The notes under the pieces are model-generated. The model did no database searches, had not been told where the DNA came from, and was given only the letters and a program-made list of their open reading frames with translations. 64,000 nucleotides of DNA from Tricholomella constricta (taxonomy: Eukaryota; Basidiomycota; Agaricomycetes; Agaricales; Lyophyllaceae). A program made the translations under genes and the position numbers. The DNA lies in assembly GCA_013368375.1 (NCBI GenBank), contig JAACJP010000028.1:62001-126000 (forward strand), in the 5' to 3' direction. Of this stretch, positions 20,947 through 34,274 are shown piece by piece. Numbering within the stretch: the stretch's first letter is position 1; each line of letters starts with the position of its first letter.

Positions 20947-23900
20947 TCAAAGACTGAATATCCCGCCCGCGCGGCGCTTGCTCTGAACAGGATGCATCAG
21001 AACCAAAGAAATGCCCAATCCAACAGTGAGTCCAATAGCGACAGAAATAAGCTTGAGCGCCGTCTGGAATCCAGAAAGGTAAGACGACGCGTCTCCCTGA
21101 GTTTGGCGAGACACGTAATTCAGGAGCCCCCCGCTCCCCAGCCCGGACGGCAGCTGGAACAGGATTCCTGTGATCTACACGGCCGAAAGCGGCGTAAGGT
21201 GCTTCAGATGTATGTACGTACGGCGCGAAAGGAATAGATGCGACACGGACCATGACGACGAAGGCGTTGCCGTTGAACAGCCTTGCGTAGAGGTTGGAGA
21301 CGATACCGACTGCGAACGCCCTGTTGGGAGAGTTATCAGCGTGAGGGGATGCCGTCTAGGAATGGACTCTACCCGACTGCGGCGCTGATATCGCTCTGTC
21401 CGACAAATTTCGTGCCCGTGAAGTAGTTGGTTACCCAGCCGATGCAGGAGATTCCAACGAGTAGAGGCTGCGGTTAGCAACAAATTATCAGTACATACGT
21501 AGCGTATGAAAGACATCTTGGATTTGACGTACAAGTTCCGATCGGTTATACGGCGCCTGTTTTTGCAAACTCAGGAACAAGGAAAACAGGGGCACCGTCA
21601 GAAACGCTGAGAAACGAGGATATCAACAAACAACGATGCGACACAAATCCAAGACGAATACATACCCCAATATTTAGACGGCGTCCGCTGATACCACGGA
21701 CCGTCTATTGGGTGGCTGGCCGCACAAATGATGTCCGAGGAGCCTACGACCTGCGTTCCCGTGATCTCCTCAAACGCCTTCGCGCCCATAGCGAGCCCAA
21801 ACCCGAGGAAGAGCGCGTACATGACGGCGTAGCACAAACGTACGGAACCAGCGACGATGTTGCGCGACATGATTTCGAGGGCACCGTTAAGGACGATGAA
21901 ACCCTGTAACGTGTGGAGGTATCAGCGACGTTGGCGAACAGACGGGGGGAATGTGGCTGACAGGGAGGATGAGGACGACGGAGCTTGAGGCGACTGCAGA
22001 GTAGCAGAAGAGGCGGGTGGAGGCGAGTGCAGCGGCTAGGAAGCTGAAGAGCGTCGTAACGGTCACTCTGATGAGTCCATCGCGTTAACGCTTTCAACGC
22101 GCGCCGGAAGAATCGGGAAACTCACTCGAAGACATTGGAATAAAGCTCGTTCCGCACGCTTAGGAGCTGGATCGCGATGAGGAGAGCACCAAGAGGAAAG
22201 ACAATTAAAGAATCGATAAAGCTGCCAGCAAAGCTGACGGTACAGATGGTACTCGAACACAAACCGCCAAGGACGATAAGTTTCCACCTATTGTATAACT
22301 GTGGTCGTCGCATGAGGAGGTCCAGCTCTGCTGACGCGTCGGACACGTATAGTTTGTCATGAATGACCTGCAGGATGGAAAGTGTTGGCAAAGCCTCTCA
22401 AAAAGTAGAAACGCGCGATCTACCTTCCAGTATAGCTGATACGCTTCTGAAAGCTTTTCTAGGTCTAGCGAACTTCCTTGCTTGATGAACTTGACATTGC
22501 TCGTGCTCGTTGAATTGTCATCGAAGCTAATCAGGAGCACGTCAGGCAGGTATATGCAGCTGAGCTCCACCTCAAGCACGTTTGCAGTGGACTTGATCTG
22601 GGATTGTAGACGATGGGAGGGCCCGCCAAACATCATCATCGCACGCGCGAACTTCATGATAAACTCCTGTCGCTCGATGATTTTGGCAACGTGGCGAGTA
22701 ATCTGTGTCAGGATGTCAAGGTAGGAGGGCAAGACAGACATCGAAGCTGACGTACGAAGATCTGCGCTTTTTTCCGTTTCCACGTCTTCTCTTTTCGTCT
22801 TTCTTCTTCGGTGGCTCGCTTGAGGTCGAAATAGCCGCCGTCACTCTCTGACGTCGGCGACACACTCCGTGCCGGCGTGCTCGCCCCGCTGCGTCCACCG
22901 AAGCTGCGAAGGGAAGGAACAGAAAAGTCCTTCAGCATACCGGGCCAATTTTGTCTGAATGGTCCAGGGTCTGTGTTGGGAGGCGAGGGCGGAGCTGATG
23001 TACCCAAAGGGGTGTTGCTTCCCGAAGGTGGCAATGACGATATATCGTCGTACATGCTCCATCGGCGGTCCGATTCTTTGGGCACCTTTGGATCTTCCTC
23101 GTACGAGTACCTAGCAAGGGGTTTGCAAGTATGAGAGATGAAAAAAACAACATTGCAAGAAGATGGCACACCTGGAGAGCCGATATCCTGGCCTTGTCAG
23201 ATCCGGTTGAAGTTGGCTTTGAATCGGGGCGGCGAAGGCGGTAAGGTTACCAGTGCTGGCAATGAGAGGCCCAAAAACTCCGGCTCCACTTCGTGTCCTC
23301 GGGTCTTTTTGGAGCAGATTCGAGGGAAGTAAGCGACTAAGCCGTGGCTCTTTGATCTCCTCCGAGCTTGACTGCTGGTTAGGCAGTGACGGAAGAACTT
23401 CCGTGGCCAAGTGCGATGGGACATGAGGTTGCTCATCTCGTGAGCGTCTGCGCAAGCGACGGCGAAATTCGTTTTTTGGCGGATGTATCCAGGGCCGCCC
23501 AGGTGCCCTGTCTAAGGAGTTCTGCCGGGAGGGACGCGGGGTCGAGATACCCGATGGCAGGCCACCAGCTTCCTGTCCGTACAATGTGAGCAGTGCCGAT
23601 AAGACCCCGCCACCACCGAGCCGCGGCGAGTGAGTCCCAGCTTCGCGCTCTACGTCCGTGCTCTCGCGACTCTCGGCAGATTTTTCCTCTTCGCGTTCCT
23701 TAGATACCTTCTTCTTCGCGGGCCTCGACCTGACGAATCCAAATAACCCTTTCCTTGTATGGGAACGCACGACTTTCTCAGCCTGTTGCTGTGCGTTCCT
23801 ATGAGGCTCTGTAATACCAGGTAAACCCGACCGTTCCGAGGCGTCGATGAAATTTCCGGGGACATTGTGATGGGATGATGTTGCAGCTAAATCGGTGCCT

Positions 23901-24277
23901 CCCGTCGCCGCCGAACCACTGGGCGGAGAGTCATCGTCAATGGCGAAACGAGGTGAGCCCGCCATGTCGCTGATGTCCATGCTGTGCGCAGGTTCCGGCT
24001 GAGGGGGGTAGTGGTGTACTTTGGTCGCTGGTGACGTGCGATGCCGTTCTAGGGCCTGCGTAAGCCGCTGAAAGGCTTCGGGCTGGATAAGAGAGTAAAG
24101 ATGAAGTTCAGTATATTCGCGAATGGTACCCACATTGAGCCCTTGCTCGTCTAGACTGTGGGTGCTGGCGTTCGGGTCGGTATCGTGCCATTGGACTTTC
24201 CGAGGTGTCTTTGTCCCTGGAGTGTAAAAAACATTCTTTTGAAGTTTCTCTTCGTCAGGTGCTTGGGAAGAGGGCAT
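20947..24277 (-). CDS. PRM10: PRM10-like membrane protein (ThrE/DUF1212 family)
   Basis: Start taken as ATG at 24277 (MPSSQAPDEEKLQKN); an upstream in-frame ATG at 24370 is possible. Stop TGA at 20947-20949. A long disordered N-terminus leads to a linker exon (RYSYEEDPKVPKE) and then the ThrE_1/DUF1212 domain: EFIMKFARAMMMFGGPSHRL, LSCIYLPDVLLISFDD, IHDKLYVSDASAELD, followed by hydrophobic helices. After an intron the frame resumes as VLILPGFIVLNGALEIMSRN, then VRLCYAVMYALFLGFGLAMG, and ends LTVGLGISLVLMHPV. Yeast Prm10 is a pheromone-regulated multi-pass membrane protein; bacterial ThrE relatives export amino acids. Substrate here is unknown. All exons join in frame at GT-AG introns, so this copy looks intact, unlike the fragment at 9322-10661. 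Confidence 0.85.
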
Positions 24278-25146
24278 GTCGCTGATCGCGACAGAGATAT
24301 GTGAGTAATCTATAATTCTAAACTGCACTGTATCGCACGTACTCGAACTAGGCGTCGTCGAAATCGTCAAGGTCCCTTGGCCTTGTCTGGTCGTGTAAAA
24401 GCAGTCTACCGTAGATCTGTTCTCCAGGAAGAAACAATAACATCCATTGGACTATGAGGGCGATGGCGAGGTGGAGATACGGGGGGAAAAAAGCAAGTTA
24501 TATTTGTCACATCGTGACATCATAACCCCGAAAAATCCTCCACAGAAATGGATGCAAGTCCTCGGATTGACGCCCCGTTTCGCTGGTGCGGCGCAAGACT
24601 ATCGACTATAGTTAGATCGAGGGTGCAAAGTGGAGTGTAAAATCGATTTACAGTACCGACACGACAAGGGAAGCTCACTGTGTTCATGAACAGCAGCAGA
24701 TAATCCGTAGGTATGGGTAGAACATATGCTTGGCCAGTAACTCGCAAAGCTTGGCAGCGGCGAATTGTCGCCCGTCACGTATGGATGCTTGGGGTCTGGC
24801 CCAACTTTCAAGACGTTGCAATGATCAGACGATGCGCTAGAAGTTGGGATCAGGTTCAAAGAAGCAGCTCCGAGACTGCACGCGTCTAGGCTCTGGGGAT
24901 CTATACCCATGGATGGGTCTATGTACGTAGCGGGATACCTAAGCCAAGGAGAGGAAGAACAACTCATCCCGTGTTTCTGAATCCATCAGAACCTCCGAGT
25001 CCAAACACGCAAAAACAACGCGCGTGGAGCGCGTCGGTGACGGGACAGAATACAGCAGCGCTAGCGGCGCCATACACAAGTACTTACGAAATACAGCGGA
25101 CCGGGACGGAAAAACCGCAAGCGAATACAAACACATTATATATATA
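24278..25146. other. Spacer between PRM10-like gene and NUP107
   Basis: It holds the promoter side of the PRM10-like gene and the 3' end of NUP107, both on the minus strand. A 122-codon minus-strand frame at 24599-24967 (MSCSSSPWLRYPATY) has no family resemblance and is probably chance. No other feature. Confidence 0.5.
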
Positions 25147-28100
25147 CTACGAGGCTAGAACCCTAAACGGATCTGATCCTCCACCCTCCAACCCACCAAG
25201 GATAGCCTGCCGCACAGCTCCAAGGTAGTCACCGAGACGTCTCCCGTCCTCATTGACGAAATCTTCGTAAAGCTTGTACCGCGAATCTGCCACGATATTG
25301 GCGAGCTCCAGGGCACGTTTCAAATTTCTATAATGTATAAGGTTAGCGCTGGTGGGGGGGAGGGGATCAATTAAGGGGAATGGGGAGACGTACTCGGTGA
25401 TGTGGTGACGCGAGATGAACAAGAGGGAGTGGAGACGGATGATCAACTCCGGGATGTACATCTGGCGGATCCGGATGAGCTCCCGCCGACGACGATCGCC
25501 TGCCAAATCAGAATTAAGCGATGCTCTCCACTCTCCAGGGGAAGGATAAGAATAAGATGGCCCACCTCCAGGCGTCTCAACATCAGTCACCAACCACTCC
25601 GACGTGAGCAATTTCGTAATCTGGTCGTGTGCCTGGTCAATGATTCCCTATCCACCAACACCACCAACACCAAGTCCATCAGTCAACTTTGGCCTAGAGA
25701 AACAGATATGTGATGAGAGAACCCACCCGATAATCTTTCAGCCATGCGAGCCGGGTCTCCCGATTCATATGTGCGACCTCCAGGGCCTGGCACTCCACCA
25801 CACGCTCCAGCGTCTCCCATATGACGAAGAACTGCCTGTAATGCAGGTATTCTGTTGCCCTCTCCTCGGGCTCGCCGATCGCAGAGAGCTCCGCTGGCAG
25901 CATGCTCAAGAGCGTTTGCGCTATGGACACACGGCCTGAACCTAAATATGTACATTCTAAGTCAGAGAGAATTACTTCATCCTGCTGGACCGATGGGGCG
26001 TACCGAGGAAATGGCGCAGGATGACGTTGGCCTGCTCCAGGGCCGTGGGGTATGTCGTCTCGTTGAACGTCGTCCATTCGATAGAGCGAAGGAGGAAGAG
26101 TTCCGGGTCTGTGGGCGGGGGTTGGAGAGCGATGATTGAGGGTAGCGGGCCTCTTATGGCAGGGAGGAGCTAGCGTTACCAGATCAGTCTATTAACATCA
26201 TAGGGAGGCAGAAAAAGCATACCTCAAATGCTTTGTCGATCGTCCGTTCAGCTGTGGCAGTCGCCACGCGGTCCATGTCAAGCCCGTGATCCCGTGCGCG
26301 TGTCAGTGCGAGTCGCCGCTCGGCCGTGTCAGCAGAGAGCTCGAGAGAAACGAGGAACATGGCGTAGCGTTCCACTGCATTGTCCCCGAGGGCGCCGGCG
26401 TACATCGCAATGAGGTCGCGTTGCCCAGCGGCCTATCAGAATGTGTCAGCAAGTTTTTCGACAGATATGAACAAGTGACTGACCTCGAGGACTTGCAAGT
26501 ATGATTCGAGGATGATTTGTGTGGCAAGGGGTGGCACGGGGACGTCGATCATTTGAAGGAACAGACATAGGTGAGCAAAGAAGCGGCAGAGCGGGGCATA
26601 CCTGTCAAACGTTCAGCAGCGTCCGAGGGAGAACGAAATTGCGAACACGCACTCGTAAGATGAGGGCAAAAAGCTCCCATCTCGTAACCTCGTTGCGAAG
26701 GTTTGCAAAAGGCTGTCTGTTTGGTTCAAAATGATATGTAACTGAGAAAAATGGAAGGCGTGGTCCGCCCCAGGGCTTGAAAAACCGATGTGAACATCAA
26801 TCCGGCGGGCTTCGCAAGGCAGAAAGAGACTTACCCTTCTGTGACGGCAATTGATTTTAGGGACTCCAAGGTCCCGACGACCTCGTTCTCCCATGCATCC
26901 TCCTCTTCCTCCTCCTCTTTCTCCGAGATTTGCCTGACACCCTGTTCTAGAGCGGCCAACCCACCCTCCCAAAACCCCCCGCCCAATTTCATCATCTCCA
27001 TACTCTGCTTCTCTTCGCACATGATACTGATTTGCGCCCAAAGATGATCCTCCCATGTCCGACATGCCGACTTGAGGATGACAGATGTCTGGGGCGACGG
27101 GGCGAGTGCGGCATAGAGGATTCGCTCGTAATCAGGGAGGTTCCCCTGCATTTCAAATGAGTAAATCGCAGGTATACAAAATGAGATCGACTAACACTGA
27201 GGGCAGCGCGGATACACGACGCCTTCCAGAGTTTCCGCTGCCGGTTTCCCGACCAGGCGTCGCTATCATCGCCATCCATCGCTTCCTCGTCTTGTTGCTC
27301 GATTGCTATGGTACCATAAGCAGATAGTCATGAAAGAAAATTTAGGCAACGCACATAATGTACGCCACTGGAATAGTCGTGAGCCACGGATACTGGCCGC
27401 CCTCCATGGCTGATGCGCTTTCCTGCAAAGGTCGATCGCCTCTTCCAAACGCCCAGCCCTCACGTATCCATAAAGCGACTGAACCAAGCTTTTCTCGTAA
27501 TTCTGAAAGACCTCGTCAGTTCCGTAATGCTGGAAGGCGAGACATGCAAACGCACCGCGTCGTCGGAAGCTAGTCCTCTCCCTTCGTCTCTGCTCACAGC
27601 ATCCGGGTCCATCCTCTTCACCAGACCATCCCTATTCCCGGCTCCCATTCGCAATGATTGCATCACGCTATGTTTCGTGAACTTCCAGTATCCGGTGGTG
27701 GCTTCTGGATGTTGGGGCAGTGGCGCCGTCTCGTGTAGCCATTCGCGGACAACAACGAGCTCTGATAGCAGCGGAGATGCATTCATGATGGCCTGTGCCA
27801 GCGTTGACGTCGGGGTATATGGGTTTTCCGCCAATAGATCGCGAGCGGCTGGGAGGGCTAATGGTTCCGTTTTTCGTGCTCTTGTGAACATTAAGTTGGT
27901 TAAATTTCATTTAAAAACGGTCGTTGCTCACGGCATAACAGCTTGGAGGAGCCCCCATGTACTCTGCTCCATGCGAAGAAGATCTAGCTCCTGCTGTGAC
28001 GTTCCCACATCCCGAATCTCCTCATACTCCGTTATTCTGATCTAACGCGTCAAAAAGCGATATATGTAAGGTATCCATTGAGCAGAACTCACTGATCACG

Positions 28101-28223
28101 ACATATTTGCCGCAGTCGAGGAGCAAAGCCCGTCTCCGGATCGAGAAGACCTGCGAGATCGTCTTTCATAGACTGACATAGCGACAGGACCTCGGCGCAG
28201 GAGACGTACAAGGCGTCTGACAT
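25147..28223 (-). CDS. NUP107: Nuclear pore protein NUP107/NUP84
   Basis: Start ATG at 28223 (MSDALYVSCAEVLSL); stop next to 25147 (SDPFRVLAS). About eight to ten short introns separate exons that together give roughly 870-900 residues, mostly alpha-helical as in the Nup84/Nup107 family, a scaffold subunit of the Y-complex. Diagnostic stretches are LSELVVVREWLHETAP, ATTGYWKFTKHSVMQSLR, the linker NRDGLVKRMDPDA, then LYGYVRAGRLEEAIDLCRKA, WRAASIRGSRLFQW and, at the C-terminus, RQMYIPELIIRLHSLLF and NIVADSRYKLYEDF. A very acidic EEEEEED insertion sits in the middle exon near 26910. It lies tail-to-head with the PRM10-like gene. No lesion was seen. Confidence 0.93.
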
Positions 28224-28390
28224 GGAATCTTCAGTTTCTGGCCCTTATGTTCTGTCGATTTTCGATTCTTAAGCCTTTTCAGCGGCCTAAGAAATAGCCC
28301 AGAGATCTGAAAGCGAGACGAAAGTTTGAACAAGGATTTGCGTGACGAGACTGTGACCGGCGCGTGTGTGACGGCTGTCCACCGGTTTCC

Positions 28391-28781
28391 CGACTCCAGG
28401 CCCCGGGAAGCTCCCGGATATGTTTGTCGGCCAAAACCCCCCAAAATCGGCCCGAAATACGCAATATTTCTGGCGTAAAATACGCAATGTCCGACAGGGT
28501 TTTCATGAGATATATGTCACGTGTGGGGTATCAGGCCTTCACCTCACAAAAAAGCAATATGACGCGTCGAATTTCAACGAACGGACCAGAGATAATCTGT
28601 ACAGATGCCGGGCGCTGCCAACTTATCTAAACAGGATCGCACAACCTACCCTGAGGAATTTTTTTTTGCCACTGGGCCTCAAATACGCAATGTACCGACA
28701 GGAAAAAAGCCATTTTCGGACCCTCAAATACGCTATTTTTCCGACAAACATATATGGGAGCTTCCCGGGGCCTCCGACTCC
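28391..28781. mobile_element. MITE-like element with 40-bp inverted ends
   Basis: 28391-28430 and the reverse complement of 28741-28781 share GGCCCCGGGAAGCTCCC and TATGTTTGTCGG in the same order. The 391-bp interior has no coding frame but carries AAATACGC followed by A/T four times (near 28455, 28476, 28679, 28723), two toward each end. It starts about 170 bp upstream of the NUP107 ATG. No target duplication could be fixed. Confidence 0.7.
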
Positions 28782-30477
28782 CGAGTCCCTACTACTTATG
28801 TATATCGGACTCCCCGTCAATGTTCCCACCGCATTTGCGGCCTGTGCTCGTAACTTTCAGCGCCTATTGCTGTCTGGCTAGCTAGCTCGACCTGGATTAC
28901 ACTTTTCTGAGAAAAACGATTACCCAACTTGGATGTACTGCCTTTTTCATTCTCTTGCGCCGTCCATTCAGCTCCATATCGACATCTCTTGTGACGGCAG
29001 AAACTCATTCTCGGAAAATCAAAAGGTCCTGTCTCTTTTTGCCCCAATATGGCAAATGGACCCGGATGATACAGTGCACCTTCTGCTCGAAAATGCTCTT
29101 CTTCTGAATCCCTCAGACACCTGACGACATTCGCATCATATGGTACGGAAGCAGCGCGACCGGTTCTATTCTCGTCGACTCTCGTTTCTCGATCTCTCTT
29201 ACCATCGCAGGCGCTACAAGATCTTACGTTCGAGCTCTTATACATTGGACGACAAATCCCGAGACTGTGCTCCGCCGTCCTGAAAGCTAACTATGCTGGG
29301 AAATCTATAGTGCCTCCTCTCTTCAGATATGAGCAGTATGAAAATCAGACGCAGGGGTAATATCTCGGGCAACCAAGTCCAGGGAACTTAGGGTTCGCTA
29401 ACACCCAACACCGGCCGCCTCTGTGCAAGGAGCTGTTGTCGACACTAATTCTGAGGTTGGGCTCACCAACGACCATCCGCAATGCTTTTAGGATCCCTAC
29501 CATTTGTTCGAGGTCTGAAACGCATTCTCCTCCACGAAGACATCGACCTTACGGGATTCACAACAGCTCGCTGTAAGTTTGCGCAGTTGCGCCAAATGCA
29601 AGTGGAAGCGGGTGGCTATAAAAAACCCTGCCACGATACTTTAGCTCATTAAAGTGTCGATCTCGGGAATGGAAAATCACTTTGACGCAGTTGATCGGAG
29701 AATGCTACGAATCTGCGTCCCAGGCTATACCTCTCTCTCGGAGCTTCCAGATTTGCTGGCTTCGTTATACTCGCTACTCCGGTCAATCTTGACTGCCAAC
29801 CTTGACAACCCTCGCAATAAGGGACGGAAACATCATCCAATGGCCTCTGTCAGTTCTCCAGCCGCTCCTATCTTTCAATTCATCATATAACCTGAGCTTG
29901 TGATGGGAAACTCCACACCGACGCTGCCCTTGACTGGCCCCATAATCTGTATCTCAGCATCAGCAGGGTCGACTCTCTCTTAACGCCGAAGCGACTGATC
30001 CCCGTTCTGAAAAGCTGCCCCAAGCTCACGACGTTCAAAATTTACTCCACTTCGAAACCATTTGACCTCTCTCTTTGTCCGGCTTACGGCAGCCACGCAA
30101 AGAGGTGGTTCGAAGGAGTCATATCGTTGCACAGCTCGCCTGAAATGGTTCCTATGGAGGTTCAGGCGCAATGTTTTTGAATCCGACAGGTATTCAGAGA
30201 GCGAACTTGAAGTCTACTGCGGACTTCAAAGATGACCCTTAGCACGCGAAGATTGCAAAAGGCTCGAGGAATTATTCCCTTCCAAAACATTGGAGAGTTG
30301 ATTACCGAAGTGTGGTGATTTATTCTAAGCAACAGAAATGGTACAAATTCCAAGAGAACACATGATAGAGGGCAGGAAAGAAATTACCCTAATATACACA
30401 TATGATACAAAGTGCATTCCGGAATCTAACAAAGCAATGCGTTATTATGGCCATCCGTCTAAACACAACTCGGTAGG
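28782..30477. other. Degenerate coding remnants, unidentified
   Basis: The plus strand contains a series of short, hydrophobic/Leu-rich frames broken by stops, for example LFHSLAPSIQLHIDIS near 28950, LFELLYIG-type sequence near 29220, and LSELPDLLASLYSLLRSI near 29745. The style resembles decayed F-box/LRR genes of this fungal group, but no motif is firm. I would not call a functional gene between 28782 and 30477. Confidence 0.35.
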
Positions 30478-32294
30478 TCAAAGCTGTCGACCAATGCTCT
30501 GCATCTCCTGTTCCTCCTGAGAATAAAGCACGGTCTTTTGTTCCAAGGGACGTCGATCGCCGCTTTCCGACGACGGTAAGGTCTTCATATCGCCGCCCAT
30601 CTGATCCACCGCGATGTTGCTGTGTGTATTATTATCTGGGCCGGTCGCAACGTGTTGCAGCTCTACATCCATTGAGAACTTTGCGCCCAAATTGGTAGAG
30701 GCCTCTGAGTTGGCGAAGTTGAGATTCGTTAGCGTTCGTTTCGTAGAGTGTCCGCGGCGCATCGCAAGGATTTCCCGGACGGCGTTTATGAACGACTGGT
30801 TTGCGAGGTTAGATATTTCCGTAAAGGGGAGGCAATGTATGTTGTTGACGACACTCACAGGATCTCCGAAAGCGAGAATACCATATGCGAAAGTCCGTAT
30901 TCCATACAAAAAAAGGTCTGGCAGATTCCGGGTCAAATGAGATATATCTTTTTCGATCCAAGAAACGGACCAAGAACGAGGAGGCGGAAATCCTGAGGAG
31001 AGAAAGTCAATATTTTGAAACGAGGACCTGAATCATCGCCGTACCAATTGTGAAGTGACCTCATGGATACTCATGTTAAGGTCCAAAGCGACAGTGGAGA
31101 TGTTGAGCAGGAGAGACACGATCGGGTAAAGGGCTAGAGGAATGTTCAGGATAATGATCCCATGCTGACATTGGCACTCACCAATCCGGACAATGATCTT
31201 ACGGAACCTGGGATCTCGACTGAGGACAGCCGACGTACTCGAATTAGAAAACCAAACTACGCCCGGGTCCGTTGACTCCGTCCTACCGCTCCCGAGCAGC
31301 ACGGAAGATGTTACATTTCTGGTCAACGAATGGATAGACCTCTAAGCACAGATAAACCAGGATCAGCTGTGTATAGCACGGGGTCATAACCACGTTGGAC
31401 ATACCTTGAAGCAGTATAGCCAATAAAGGACAACGATAGAGCATATCGTCTCGATCAGGGCTGCCAGCGACACCCAGAAAGACTGAGTACCAATGATCCA
31501 TTGCAGTCGCTTCCAATTGTCGGCATTGCTATACCAGCAGGTCTCGCTCAGTACGTTCCATCTGAAGGTTTTCCATCATCCACTGAAAGAATTGGCATAA
31601 GACCCACGACGTACCCAAACTCGCCAAGAGCATAGGTCGGAACGTTGAGAGCCAAGCTGAGGACGACCGTAACGATGACATAGTACTTCTCCATCATCTT
31701 TCCATTCACTCCGTGCACCAGAACCAGTCTTCATGCCTGTAAGAAAGTTTCGAGCGCCGGCGAATGTACGAGACTCACTGTAAGTTCACTGCGATGCATG
31801 TGGTATAAAAGGTCGCGAGACATAAAGTCAACTGTCAATGACGAACGCTATAAGCGAGTTTTACTGCCAAAGCATCATGCTCACATTGACAGCAAACGCG
31901 CCGAAGTCACACCCAATTCCAGGATGCATTGGAGTTCCTCCCCATGCTATACCAAAAAGGACACTTCGAACAATCAGTCGTAAGTGCGGAACGATGCGCG
32001 GTGAAAGCGTACTTGGAAACCAAGGCTTGAACGAGCAGGCGAAAGCTAACTCGGTCGAGGTGCTTCCTCCCCTTCGGGTAGTATGCCACTACCGCGTACG
32101 CGACCAACGCCAGACCACACACTATCGTCCCAGGAATTGTGCATGCATATGCCAAGACGCCGCTGCATCGACATAATTGAGTGAGTCGACACGTTACCTA
32201 CGTACTAGGACGATCAACTTGAAGAAACTCACGCAAATTCCATCTGTTGCGCAGAGATGGCAAAGACCTCGTCATGGGCGTCTTCCAGAGACAT
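30478..32294 (-). CDS. GPCR-like seven-TM protein, tandem paralog 1
   Basis: Start ATG at 32294 (MSLEDAHDEVFAISAQQ), then an intron ending at GATGCAG and the second exon GVLAYACTIPGTIVCGL. Later exons contain SETCWYSNADNWKRLQWIIG, TQSFWVSLAALIETICS, and the last membrane stretch with YGIRTFAYGILAFGDP and SFINAVREI. A Ser/Thr-rich cytoplasmic tail ends EMQSIGRQL at 30478. Seven or so hydrophobic segments and a long tail fit the basidiomycete-expanded GPCR-like families; ligand and coupling are unknown. A paralog with the same exon plan lies immediately upstream at 34275-36103, so the pair arose by tandem duplication. Exon borders in the middle are inferred. Confidence 0.75.
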
Positions 32295-34274
32295 TGCATG
32301 TTCAATGGACGATCATCCTCCCTTCTGCTCTTATAAGTGGGTTTTTTTCCATTTGCAACGAGGGGTGTTAACTCCTGAGTAGATCGGGTGATCGCGAGAT
32401 TCCCGGGCTTGTCAATATTCGTTGAAGGGCGTTCAGGCTTGTCGTTCCTGGAAATTGCTTAGAACATCATGGGAGGGACGCTAAGAGACGCGAATGCTGA
32501 ATTGTATGCAAATTGATTTGAGAAACCGGATCCCCGACCAATGGCCGGACAAGATGAGAGCTGGTGAGTTGAGACTGATGGGCCGAAGAACCGCGTCAGA
32601 AGACAACGATGTTGGTATCCTTCAGGCGACTCACCAAGGGTTGGTTCACGATCGCTTCGAGAGTTTTGCAAATATAGTCTCCATCCAGTACACACCCACT
32701 CTTGAATGGTTCAAAATCGCTGGCAGCTACAGCTAAGCTAGTCAAATTCAGAGGGCCAAGCCTGAGGGGCAGATGAATGGCTCCGCCAGAGTTCGCAAGA
32801 CATATAGACTGCCTTGGTTCGGCAGTGGCGGTAATTCTAACAAGAGACAGCCCTGGTGGCTTGAACTGAAAAAGGGTTGCGGAGAAGGAGGAAAAGGCCG
32901 GCTTCCTCAGAACGACTTACGATGAGCATTCATTGGGTCACCAGGGTGATGGGCGTTGGTGGGTTCTGCATTTGGGCAGCCACCCTGACCTCTGTGCCTG
33001 GCTCATATTGTTGCAGACAAGCGGAGCATCAGGCAGTAGGGGTGCTGACGCTGTCATTCCCGGTGTTTTGCCTTGCATCGTTCAAGTTGAAGCCTGTTCT
33101 GCTGGCTGTACAGAATGAGTGATATGATATGATGAGACACGTCGAGCAACTCCGATTTCCTCGTCCTCCACCAAGCCCTTACCAGTTTTGCCTGCAACTT
33201 GGGTACATGAATAGAACTTCACGAGGAGTCGCTTCAGTCGTCGCACATCAGAAGGGCATGGCAGATCGTATATGTGAACCCCCCATAATTTTTGAACCCC
33301 CCCCCGTAAATCTCGGATATGGCCATTTGGATAACCCGCGTGACAAATATTATTTCAATTCTTGCTAACTGGATTGTAACACTTTCAGTGCCGCTGGGTT
33401 CATTTTAGTCCTTGCCCTGTGCGCCTAGCTCCTTCGTGCCTCTTTCGCCCTCAGCCATTTCGCCTTCAATAAACTCTTGGTTCAGAAATGACACAATGAG
33501 TAGCCATACTCAATTTACGGTAAATTTCTCGGCATGATGGAACACATACCGCAAAAGGCGCTGGTGGAGATTTCTGAGTTACAAAGCGGCAGGGGCAAAG
33601 AACAGAATACGAAGAAATTCAAGTCAGAGAATAATAAATGGTTTGAAGGTGTGACTGTCGGTGGTATCGAAACCATGAATACTACGCCCAAAGAGTACTG
33701 AGTGCTCATAAAATCAGGCTTGAAGGGGTATATATGAATGTTTTGAGTCCGTGTTTATCATTCGTGCGGTCATGGCTAGCTCACAACAGACACCGCAATG
33801 TCGACTTTGAGCGTGTGTACATCCTGCAGCATTCCGCTAGATCTAAATTCCTGATGTGACTGCTAACCTCGGGATGTGTGACCACGGCCATCTCCGTGGA
33901 TTTGTCAGCTAAGGAAGAGGGGTTCATGGGGGGGTTCATACATTTTGGGGGTTCACAAATAGAATTATCCTGGCAGATCGTCATGCACTAATACAATAAT
34001 TATCATAGAGTACAATCATGGTCCTGGTCCTTGATGATGGAAACCAATTACAGGCAGTGGGAGCGCCTGGAAGGATGTGGTGTTACGTATTGTTCGGTAA
34101 GCAGGGCCCCACAATTCGAATTCTTCTCCCCCTAGGTCACCAGTAAGCGCAGAATTGTCTACGCTCGAGTGCCTCCGGAGATAGGCGCCAGACCTGGCAA
34201 CAGTTCATTTGGAGGCTTACAATCCCTACCTGACAATATCGCGGCCAAAGCGACGGTTCCAAAGGGTCCTGAGA
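32295..34274. other. Spacer between the two seven-TM genes
   Basis: About 2 kb without a recognisable gene. It includes the 685-bp inverted-repeat element at 33273-33957. The remaining sequence, 32375-33270, holds only short frames without family resemblance. The promoter of the downstream seven-TM gene should be near 32300-32500. Confidence 0.5.
33273..33957. mobile_element. MITE-like element with GAACCCCC termini
   Basis: The left end reads TGTGAACCCCCCATAATTTT and continues to a second GAACCCCC; the right end, reverse complemented, reads TGTGAACCCCCAAAATGTAT and continues with two more GAACCCC units. The arms therefore match and carry a repeated subterminal motif. The interior is non-coding as far as I can see. 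Flanks are A/T-rich (TATA left, AATA right), so a short TA-like target duplication is possible but not proven. Confidence 0.65.

Noticed and set aside
24599..24967. 122-codon minus-strand frame upstream of the PRM10-like gene
   Set aside because: No recognisable motif, unusual composition (Cys/Ser/Pro), and no splice context linking it to a neighbour.
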